From positions 4,154,001 through 4,218,000 of the forward strand of contig OZ020244.1 of the NCBI GenBank assembly GCA_963971285.1: DNA of 64,000 nt, read 5' to 3'. The notes under the pieces were generated by a model, which saw only the letters and a list, made by a program, of their open reading frames with translations, was not told the origin of the DNA and searched no databases. Numbering within the stretch: position 1 is the first letter of the stretch; every line of letters begins with the position of its first letter. This stretch comes from Astropecten irregularis (taxonomy: Eukaryota > Echinodermata > Asteroidea > Paxillosida > Astropectinidae). Shown piece by piece: positions 24,001 through 36,000 of the stretch. Both the position numbers and the translations under genes were made by a program.

Positions 24001-27000
24001 TTGGTCTTTGTTTTCTTTAATTTCTGGAAAAATTCAGCATTTCAGGCGGAAAAAATGTTAACGGTATGTTACCAGCACCGTCTTCATACCCTGAAAGTTA
24101 CACATTTCTGTGTGGGTAATACCAATCCTGTACTGTACCTTTAAAATTAATTCAGTCAGTTTCTCATGTGGTTATATGATGATTGTGTTTTTCTTCTGTT
24201 TATTTATGCAGCAAAGCCTCCGATTGCCCAAAAGCCTCAACTTTTCAAGAAACCTTCTCCAAGCGACATTCCAGGAGGTGCCAGTAGCCCCTCTAAAAAA
24301 TTCCCGATCGTTTCGTCGTCACCTCCAAGAACGAGACCCAAGCCCCGAACAGTCAATCTGAAATCCACCAAAAGCCCATCCATGGATAACATCTATGATG
24401 AGGTGTATTCCGAGCAGACGGGATTACCGTCGGACTCTGTTGCTTCCATCGATCGGGAAAGGTCCCACTCCAAGAAACTGGAGAAGATCTTGGGGCCCGG
24501 CTGCCCATCCGGGGACCAGGCCACCCCAGATGCCGCCACCCAATCCACAAAATCAGTAAAGGAAAAAGCGATCAAGTTTTCCACGCCGGCAAAGTCCGCT
24601 AGCGACAGGGAAGGACCTTACGCCGTCATACCCCTCCCAGATGCCGACAAGACCGCCACCAAGAAGACCAAGAATCCAGCTGAGCAGAAAACCAGGAAGA
24701 TATCCGACGGAAACGGCAACTCTGTTGTCCTGAGAAACTCGGGCGGTATGTCCAGCGGCGATTCGGGCATCGGAAACGCCGTCATCGACAAAGTAGGAAT
24801 TAGTCGGAAAGAGCGACGTATGTCTCGAAGGATGCTCCGAGAAAAAATGAGATCCATCGATTCAGACTTCACTGAGGACTCAGATGATGAGCCGATTGGC
24901 GCTGAGTCCGATTTTGACTCGGACACATCCGTGGAAGAGCCGACTATATTTTTGGATGAGAGTCACAAGAAAGCTTACGAGGTCCTTACAACGGAGCGGA
25001 AGTACGTGGAAACCCTGTACCTCATAAACCAAGTAAGTTCAGGGGCCAATTTCTTAGAGCTGCTTTGCACAAAAAAATGCTTAGCACAAAAATGGCCTGC
25101 CCAATAAAACAAAACACCATTGAAAATTCGATTTGATATTCGTGGTCAGCAAACAACAGCCAAAGAACAATTGCAAGTGATACACAACACATGGAAATTT
25201 GGTTGTTTATTCTGTTTTTAAAGACAGAAATGTTGTGCTTAGCGGATTTTTGTGCTAAGCAGCTCTATGAAATTGGCCCCAGGTTGTTCCTGATTGTGGA
25301 TGAAGAAACTTTATATCCTTCCTTAGCCCCGTCCACACGATTTCACGAAGCCCGGCGATTGATCGTAACTTGATTTGCGAAGGATAACCCATTGTAGGAG
25401 GTCCATCCCATGTACCTCCTCAATGCATCAAAAGCCCAACGATTGATAGTAAATTACGAAGAGTTTGGTGAAATCGACCCTTGGACTTTTTTTCCGGGAG
25501 TTTCACTGAGCTGATGGGTAAATGAAAAATAGGCAAATATTACTGGTGTCCGCACTTCGACTTTCGATTCTGGTAATTTAACCGTGCACGTGCGGAAGAA
25601 TAACCGAGCTGTCAATACTAGGCTCATGAGGGTACCTGACTCACACTGGACTTTTCGTCTTGGGTAAATTGTCTCGGGAATTCTTCCTGGGCTGAAGTTG
25701 GCTGGTAGAAATACCCGCGCGGGTCGGGAAAAGTAACTGAGAGGAAGACTTCCTGAGACGTCCGCACTGGACTTAAAATGGGTTAAGTACCCAGCGTCTC
25801 AGTAACTTTGCCCTAAATAAGTCCAGTGCGGACAGGGCTTTTGGCTTTAATCAGCACATGAGGGTCACAAAACAAGCCAGAAAACTTTGCCATAACCTAG
25901 TCGTCGGGGGGACAATTTTTGTTAAGCACAAAACAAATTAGTATGTGGATCGGTTTGCAGAATCAGAATGTAAGAATCGTTTGTACTTTCGCACTTCTAT
26001 TTTGTTCGCACTTCTCGTTAGGTCTTAACATTTCGACTAGCCTGAACTAGTCCTCATCAGAACATGACTAGAGCAGGATAGTCGAAACATTGAGACCTTA
26101 CGAGAAGCGCGAACGAAATACAAGTGCTTAAGTACGAATGAATATTACATGGTTTTTCCGCAAACCGATCCACATACCAATTGTCACCATGCAAAGCCTC
26201 AAATCTTTCTGCTACAGAGCCCAAATTCATGGAATCCGTTATGGCCTATTTTTGTTCTTATGTGCATTGCTTTGTGTGAAATCTATTTCATGGAATCCGT
26301 AAGCAAGACTTTTGGCACTAAATCGGTTAGCGAAGAATTTCTAGGCTAACCTTGAGCAAAAAAAAAAGTCTGCTACCATAAGCAAAGAATTTTTGCTTAC
26401 GGTAACGGATTCCATGAAATTTTCCCATTTGTAGCAGTTTATTATCAAAACTGGTGCATTACCATTTAGAGTGTTGAGCTAAATAAACAGTCTCACTTTT
26501 TACATATTCCAATGTTATGATGAAAAATTATGATGAAACTTTGCTTAACTCCCAGGCTACCAGCTTACCACAATTTTCTTTTCCTGACCAGATATTCTTA
26601 GCCCAGATCCAAGCTGAGAACCAGAAGCAACATTGGTTTCCTCAGACGGCACTCAACGAAATCTTCTCCAACGTCACGTCAATCTACCAACTCCACTCAG
26701 CGGTATTGCTACCAGAGTTAGAAAAACGATTAAAAGAATGGTAAGTAAATGCAGGTTCAGCCATTTTGCATTCTCATATTGTCATCTTTCACGCTAGCAT
26801 CTTAAAAAAGCTAAATCTTCTGATATTTTAATGATATTCACTGTAAATATTATTCACTATTCACTGTGGGGGTGTTTTGGCCTAGTGGTCAGGGCCAATT
26901 TCATAGAGCTGCTTAAGCACCAAAATTTGCTTAAGCATCAAAAACCTTGATAAATAGAATCAGTATGCCAGACAAAACTCCTTGTAAATGTTATGCTCAG

Positions 27001-30000
27001 CAAACAATGGCCGAATACAAGTCAAAAGCTGTAGGCCTCACACATGTCACATGAATATTTGGTTGGCAATCCTGTTTGATCAAGGAAGACTTTTCATGCT
27101 TAAGCAAATTTTTGTGCTTAAGCAGCTCTATGAAATTGGCCACAGACGTTTTATACAGCTAGCAAGCCTAAACAGAGTCCACAGAATACTTTAATAACTT
27201 GTAAAGTCTTTTTAAAAGTGAAACAAAAATAATGAAATAAACTGAGGTGGGATTTAAACCCATTATCTCAAGTTTACAGCACTGATAATTTTAGCTAGCT
27301 CAAATTGATCTTGACAAGACATAAATATTTGGTTGTTAATCCTGTTTTTATTCAGACAGAAATTGCATGGTTAGCAAATTTTTTGTGCTAAGCAGGGCTT
27401 TGAAATTGGCTCCAGGATTCGAACCTGGGCCACTAGAGGTGAAAAGTGTGGAAAGATTGCTGAAAGAACCGCAATGTCAACCAGTGTTGGAGTATTTATC
27501 GTACTCGAACTCCAGTACAACTCGAGTACCAATAAGTACTTGGCCAGTACTCGATCATACGTACTCAAAATAACAAGCACTCGGACTCGTCCCGAACTCA
27601 ACAAATTATACTCGAAGAACTTGATCCCAGTTGCAAGTACTCGAAAGAAAATTCTGATTTTTTATATTGATTTTTCGATACTAAACTTATAAAAATAATA
27701 ACACTACAAAAATACCAGCGAAATAAATTGCAACCTTCTTTCCATGGGCTGCATTTGCATTCATCACACACGGCATTTTCTAACTAACAAGTTGAGGAAA
27801 GATCGTATATGTTGCGGAGAGATATTGTACATAACTGTACACAAACACGTCACATTCTGGGTGCATGGCGTAATGTTCTAGTTTTAAAATGTACTTGGGA
27901 TGTACTCGATGTCTCTGTACTCAAACTTGGCCCGTACTCAGACTCTGAAAAACTCAAACTCGTTTTTTTTTTTGCCCATGACTCGATTCAAAAGTAGTCG
28001 GATTCGGCCCGTACTCGGCACTGTGTGTACTCGGTACTCAAATTTTGGTACTCAACTACAACACTGACGTCAACCTGACTCCACCATTGGTTACTTAAAC
28101 ATGTCTTTATTTTTTATTTTTGAATTAACAAGGCATGTGAACCCTAGACTCGGAGAGGCGCTGAAGAAAGTAGCCCCATTCTTGAAGCTGTACTCAGACT
28201 ACGTCAGTAACTTTGACCACGCTATGAAGCAGTTGAATCTATGGTCGTCCAAGGTGCCTAAATTCACTGCAGCTCTCGCTGAAATGCAGGTAAGATCCTT
28301 TGACTTATTGCCCCTTTAGCGCTAGACTGCTGTACTCATATAGCATCTATAGACATCTTGTCCAGTTGACATGAGTGGGTAACATACTAATACATGTCTT
28401 AGGCGGTTGTCTTCGCATACTTCTCTGAAGAATGGACCTTCTTCAGCACAGCATTTTGTTTAGTTTGTTTTTATTTGTGGCAATTTGAATTTTCGGGGGC
28501 ATTTCGTTGAATCGGGGACAATTTTTCATCGGGGATGGCACTGTCAAATCGGGGACTGTCCCCGGAAATCGGGGACGTCTGGTCACCTTAGACTAAAAGA
28601 AGATAGGTTTGCGGTGATACCATGTAATCTCTTCTGTGAGAGTGTTTATTTCTCAGAAGAACCGTTGATATTATCTCAACATTCCAAACAGTGTGCCCTG
28701 TTCATCCTCGGAGAGTGACTGGCTGACTGGCTTTAAGGAGTCACTCTCCCCTGAGGACGAACAGAGCACACTGTTCGGAACTTCGAGATAATCCCAACGT
28801 TGTTCTTTGTGATTGCAAAACATGTATAATGTTCAGTTCTTTTCATCTGCATATTGTTATGAAAACAAATACCTCAATATTATTATAAATACAAGTACTA
28901 CATATTGCCAGTGTATTTTGTTGGAAGTACAAGAGTGACATTTACTGTGTTATTGTTAAAAATACTGCATATTATTGTGAATACATTTTTACAAGTAAAG
29001 TTGCTTTGTTACCAGAACAGGAACTTAGTTATGAATACAAAGTGTTCTATTTTGAAAATAAGTACTTTGTTTAATAATAACACTCTATATTTTGTCATAA
29101 ATTCAAGTGTTTGTTGATATCTTGTACAAAGTATAGGCTTTTAAAATGGTCTGTTGAACAAGCCATATGTGCAAATTTAAGCCGAATAATATCTGGTACA
29201 CAGACTTCTTTCATTGCAAATAAACACCTCAGTTTGAATTTCCCAGACTAAAGATTATGTTGCTATATCATATGATTCGGAGTATAAAGCTTTTGCATAG
29301 CGATACCCATCTCTGGAATGGACTGGTTCCTTTGTGCCATTCTTATCCATTATGAACAGCGCATTGGTGCAAGACGTCTGTTATGTAACTAAGCAAAAGC
29401 TTGCCCCGAATCATGTGATATAGCAACAGTGTCTTTAGTCTGGAGAATTCAGGTTTTGATGTTAAGTTCAGTGAAATAATTCAGTGTACTAGATATTGTT
29501 CAATTTTAACTCGCGAAATGCTTTATATTGAATTTGGTTTAAAGTTCGACCAATGGTCAGAGTCGCTTGTTTCCATGACAACGTAATAGTGCAGTTAAGA
29601 GGAATTGGGCTATTTTTTCTTGATTCTCAGATTCTCATTTCCAATGTCACAGATGGTGCCATTTGGATTAAGTTTCCAGTGGTCAATTTCATGGAGCTGT
29701 TAAGCACCACAAATATTGCTTACCACAAAATGTCTTTCTCAATATTAAAACAAACCAAATTCCATTTGAAATTCATGGTCAGCGAACAACAGCCAAAGAA
29801 CAATCACAAGTGATACACAACACATGGAAATTTGGTTGTTAATCCTGTTTTTATTAAAACAGACATTTTATGGTTAGCAATTTTTTTGTGCTAAGCAGGG
29901 CCGTGAAATTGGCCCCTGTTCCCTTGTTCATACATTCTTTGATGTTTTCTTCCAACAATAACAAAAATTGAAGTTTCTTCCGTGTGTTCTCTCCAAGTGT

Positions 30001-33000
30001 TATTGGCTTCAATCCTTGACTTGCAGCCAAAATTAAATATCGGACAGCAATAACTTTTAAAGGGAGAGAATCTTTAATACTGGTCGGGCCCAGCCACTGA
30101 AAAGCCTGGCCAGGCCTGGGCTTTGCTCAGGCTCTGCAGCTTCTGTAATACAACTTTGGTCATGGACAGTACACTGTATCCATTTGAAGCTGAACAATAG
30201 CCACATCTCAGACTTGATGTGGGCAGGACTTCAGTCTGGGCAAGCCATCCAGTGGCCTGGCTGTATTGATTCAAAGCAGCTCTGTTGTATTGAAGTTCAG
30301 AGCTAGTAAAAGGAGGATTTCAGGCTTGAAGGCCCAGGCCTGGCCAGGCTTTTCAATGGCTAGGCCCAGGCAGTTCAGAGCTAGAAAAAAGAGGATTTCA
30401 GGCCTGAAGGCCTAGTCAAGCTTTTTAACGGCTGAATAGACCACAAGCTTGTATCACAGTCACTTGATAACTATTTCTTCATAACCTTTTTTTCAGAAAC
30501 ATCCACTTTGTGGCAACCTCACTCTTCAGCATCACATGCTCACGCCGATACAACGGATACCCAGATACGAACTTCTTCTAAAAGGTCAGTAACGATAACA
30601 TTAATACTCATAGAAAGGAAAGGGTTATTCATCGCGGTAGTTCAAACCGGGGGGAAAAGATGATCAAAGTCACGCGATATTGTGTAGCTGTTAGCGACGT
30701 TTTTGTTGCTAGGGACCTTTCTTAAAGCTCAGCTTCAGGCTCAGGTTCTGTCAGACTTGAGCTCCATTTTGTTAATCTGTTGTAAAATAACAGGTATCAA
30801 AATAGACACTTTTGGCTGTGGTCAGAAGTAGATTCTCTGGTTTGAAAAGGAAAACAGAGCTTCAGCTTCAATGAAAAACCACAACCTTTATTTTCAGCAT
30901 ATGGATGACAGAGACAAAGCCAGAGCCAAAGATCCTGCTAGGGTCGAAACGTCAGGCCCTCCTAACTCTGACCAGCCTTTGAGAAATATCCTGCTAGGAT
31001 CAAAACGTCAGGCCCTCCTAACTCTGACCAGCCTTTGAGAAATATCCTGCTAGGGTCGAAACGTCAGGCCCTCCTAACTCTGACCAGCCTTTGAGAAATA
31101 TCCTGCTAGGATCAAAACGTCAGGCCCTCCTAACTCTGACCATTTAGCCTTTGAGAAAGATCCTGCTAGGATTGAAACGTCAGGCTCTCCTAACTCTGAC
31201 CATTTAGCCTTTGAGAAAGATCCTGCTAGGATTGAAACATCAGGCCCTCCTAACTCTGACCATTTAGCCTTTGAGAAGGATCCTGCTAGGATCCAAACGT
31301 CAAGCCCTTCTAACTCCAAGCATGTGAACAAATTACAAAAAAACACAACGAATCTCTCTGTTCGAAATGAATGAGTTACCTACATGGGCGTTTCCTCCTC
31401 AACCACTCTGCCTGTCATTGGAGGGAGTTGTTGTCATGGCGTTGGGCTGTCATATCAAGTTTCCTATTTGATATTTGAAGTGCAGTGAAGATGACCTGAC
31501 TGTAAGCCAGCTGAGCTCACTCACTCTGCATTCAGACTAGGTCCTGGGGCAGTTTGGAGGTGGATTATCTCTTTTGCAGCCGACCGTTCACACTGTGTAC
31601 GAATGCCCCCGCTTTCCGGGGACAATTCACGGTGGTTTCAGCTGTGTTGTGGGTAAGGTCACTGAGCATAGACTGTAGCGGGTGTGCACTTATGATGAAA
31701 ACAGCTGCGCGATATCAATTATGAGCCTCAAAATTTTCCGTATCCAAGGAACTGTCTAGGTAGCTTACTGCGACCAACGAAGAAGTCCTTCATATCCCTG
31801 TGTATTCAGGGGTCAATTTCACGAAGCCCTACGATTGATCGTAAGTTGAGTTACAAAGGATAACCCATCGTATCCTACGTCAAACATATTACAAGAACCA
31901 ATGCTAAAGAAATCTGAAGCTAAATTGCAAGGACTTATTATCGTAGGACTTGCATTGTAGCCCTACGTTATACAATGGGTTATCTTTTGTAACTCGAGTT
32001 ATTATCGATCGTAAGGCTTCGTGAAATCGACCTTCTGCTTCCAAGGATATCAGAATGAGATGGGTTTTGAATTGTTGTTGAATTATAATAATTTCATTTA
32101 TTTGACGTTTGTGTGTGTTTTTCCTTTTCAGAGTACTTAAGAAAATTACCAGCTGACTCTGATGATAGAGCTGATGCAGACAGTAAGATTTTGCTCTCAT
32201 TTATTTCACAATTTGTTCTCATTTTGACAGAGTAGTATATTAGAATATCAGTTTCTTATCTTCTTTAAGTCATTGAATTATTTAAAGGGTGTGTACAACA
32301 TTGTTAAAGGTGACAGAACAGCACTCACACTTTGTCTGATCCAGCATGTACATGAAATAATAAACCTGTGAAAATTTTAGCTCCATCGGACATCTGAGTC
32401 CCGAGAAAATAGGGAAAACACGACTCAATTTTTCTTATAAAACATCAAGAAGGCTTTTTCATCTTGCCAAGGTCAAAAATGTTTTAGGTGTTTGGTTTTA
32501 CTCTTTCTGGATAAATACACCATTTCAGACGGAAATATTTAAACAGTATGTTTCTACCAGCACCATTAAATTAATACCCTGAAAATTATACGTAAATCTG
32601 TGAACATTTCTGTTTTGGTTAATTGTTACCAATGTTGTACATGCCCTTTATTAAAAACCACATCTTTAAATTATGGACGCCAATCTTCAGAAACTCTGGT
32701 TTAAGTCCCAGTTCTGTCAAACTTCTGTTGCTTGATCACCCAACAAATATAAAGACATTGAAAAGTGAACAGAGAAAAGTTGACTGGAGTAGGATTCGAG
32801 CCAGCGACCTCCGAAATACCGTACCGGCACTCTTACCAACTGAGCTATCCAGCCTTATGTTGGTGGTGTCCCTAATAGTCAATTATCTTTGTTCATTTGG
32901 CCATGGGGTGTGTGTGTGGTTTCATGGCTTCTGACTGCCAAACGAACAAAGATAATTAACTATTGGGGGTCACCGTAGGGCTGGTTGGCTCTGTTGGTAG

Positions 33001-36000
33001 TGTTCCAGAGGTAGTTGGTAATTGGTTCGAATCCCGCTCCAGTCAATTTTTCTGTATTCACTTTTCAATAACTTAAAATTAATCCAGTCACTTTCCCTTG
33101 TGGTTATTTTATAATAAAATATAAAAACACATATACATTCTTAATATTTAAAATGCACAAATACAGATTCATTATTTTGCTGCATTTTTCTTATTGGTAA
33201 CTTTGTTTAAATCATTGGTCTGTTTCATTATTTTCACTTACAGAAGCCTTGATCATTATATCTGGGGCTGCACAACATTCCAATGACATGATGAAAAGCA
33301 TGGTAAGTGGGACCAGAAGTAATATTTCTTTATGCATGTAAAACATATTGTACTTTCATGGATTGTGAACTCAACAGACCATAGACAATACGGGTGCACC
33401 CAAGTAAGTAGTCCCGAAATCCGTCCACCGAGCTCATTCATAAAAGTTAAGCACTCAATATATTATAACTGAGAGAGACCTGAAATTGAGGGATTGAAGA
33501 AATATGGCACTGGACCTCCTGCCTGGACTCTGGGCTTCCATTTGTGACTATTTTTGATGCAATTGGGTGAGAAAGTGGGTCTATTTCAGCCGCTTTGCAA
33601 AGGGATGTTTTTTTTAAATGGCTTCTTTGACTGGAGTGATCCGTACCTTGTTTTAGGGGTGGTCAGCTGAGAATGAGTATAACTCAAAAATTAAATTAAT
33701 GGTCAACCCACCATAAAATGAAAAGAAAATGAAAGGTGACATGTTCATCATCATTTTTCTGTGCAACTTGAACACATGTGACACTTCTGAGTATTTTAAA
33801 ATGATTTTTGAAGTATTAGGATTTATCACTGTTGTCTATGGGAGTTTATTTACTTGGGTGCAGCCATAGCCGGCCTGTGGGATTATGTGTATACAACTTT
33901 TAGCGCAAAACTGTGCCACGATGCACTTTTCATATACCTTCACTACACACTGACTTGGGCCAATTTCACAGTGCTGCTTAGCACAAAAATTTGATATATA
34001 TATATATATATATTGGTTGAGCCCAGCCACTGAAAAGCCTGGCCTGACCTGGGCTTTGCTCAGGCTCTGCGACTTCTGTAATCCAACTTTGGTCATGGGC
34101 AGTACACTGTATCCATTTGAAGCTGAACAATAGCCACATCTCAGACTTGATGTGGGCAGGACTTCAGTCTGGGCAAGCCATCCAGTGGCCTGGCTGTATT
34201 GATTCTAAGCAGCTCTGTTGTATTGAAGTTCAGAGCTAGTAAAGGAGGATTTCAGGCCTGAATGCCCAGGCCTGGCCAGGCTTTTCAACGGCTAGGCCCG
34301 GACATTATTAAAGTTTCTTTACATCAAAACGATTTAGGAATGCTGTGCCTCGCGGACTTGACAGGAGGACTTTCACCTGTTTATGGTGAAGTTTGTCTGT
34401 CGGCTAGTAGGCTGTGGGGTTCCGTGACTCACAAACATTTCCTTATGCATCTCGGCGCAGACGGCGCATGACGAGAGATAGAAACTTCCCTCTGGCGTAG
34501 ACGCAGGGCCAGTCCGGCTCCTGTGGCTGCTAAAGTAAAGATCAACTCTCAAATAGCAATCGTTTTCTAGTGATAGGTCCAACCAATCACAAGCCCTCAT
34601 TGATAGGCCAACCAATCACAAGCCCTCATTGATAGGCCAACCAATCACAAGCCCTTTGCATTGACAGGCCAACCAATCACAAGCTCTCTGCATTGATAGG
34701 CCAACCAATCACAAGCCCTTTGCCTTGATAAGTCCAACCAATCACAAGCCATCATTGATAGGTCCAACCAATCACAAGCCCTCATTGATAGGTCCAACCA
34801 ATCACAAGCCATGTGCATTGATAGGTCCAACCAATCACAAGCCATGTGCATTGATAAGTCCAACCAATCACAAGCCATCATTGATAGGTCCAACCAATCA
34901 CAAGCCATGTGCATTGATAGGTCCAACCAATCACAAGCCATGTGCATTGATAAGTCCAACCAATCACAAGCCATCATTGATAGGTCCAACCAATCACAAG
35001 CCATGTGCATTGATAGGTCCAACCAATCACAAGCCATGTGCATTGATAGGTCCAACCAATCATAAGCCCTCATTGATAGGTCCAACCAATCACAAGCCCT
35101 TTGCATAGATAGATCCAACCAATCACAAGCCCTTTGCATAGATAGATCCAACCAATCACAAGCCCTCTGCATTGATAGGTTCAACCAATCACAGGCCCTT
35201 TCCATTGATAGATCCAACCAATCACAAACCCTGTGCATTGATAGGTCCAACCAATCACAGGCCCTCTGCATATGAAATTTAACCATCGTCTCGAACACGA
35301 CGGCTTAAAAATCTGCACTCACAAAAAAAGATAACACAGGGTATGTCTGCCTCTCAATATGTACTGTTAATTAAGAACACTTCCTGCCAAAAAAAGTTTG
35401 TTGACCTTGTGCAATGACCTATATATTCATTTTGCAGTTCTTGGGCGGATCCAGGGGGCGTGGCATGGGGCATACGCCCCCTTTTTCCTTCAGCAAATAA
35501 AACAAACAAAAAACCAACACATAGAAAGGGAGAAAGACTCAAAAAGAGAAGGAAAAAGAGGGCGAGACGAAATTAATTGACAGTTCATGTCCGGCCCACC
35601 GTAACCTCTTAGCTTTAATCACCCCGAAATGCATCCATCACTATTGAATCGGTGCATTATTTCTACGCCCACCTTTTGGAAAATCTAGGATCCGCCCCTG
35701 ATATTTCAAATGTCATCTAAGCTGCAGAAACAATCTAAAATTCAAATTACTCACACTCCCGATCGCCTTTTGCCACAAATTCGTTTTCCTGACCCATCCC
35801 CGACCTTCAACCACAATATTATGTATGACGTATTTGTTTTGACTTATCACAAAATTCACCAAACTGTGACCCCTGGGGCCTTTTCCAAACCTCGGCTCAG
35901 GCTCTGGTTCCGGCTCCGGCTCTGGCTCCGGCTCTGGCTCCGGCTTCGGCTCCAGCTCCGGCTCCATTTCGTGCATCCATTCTAAAATAACGTATCAAAA

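Noticed and set aside
34566-35276. CRISPR-like array
   Set aside because: Repeats are contiguous without unique spacers, and the DNA is animal nuclear sequence.
34645-35298. 217-aa ORF of [11 protein letters not shown] repeats
   Set aside because: Product of a 30/33-bp minisatellite whose unit lengths are multiples of three. Open frames also occur on the other strand.
35710-35985. ORFs of LRLWLRL / EPEPEPEP repeats
   Set aside because: GGCTCC hexamer arm of a family E MITE read in frame.
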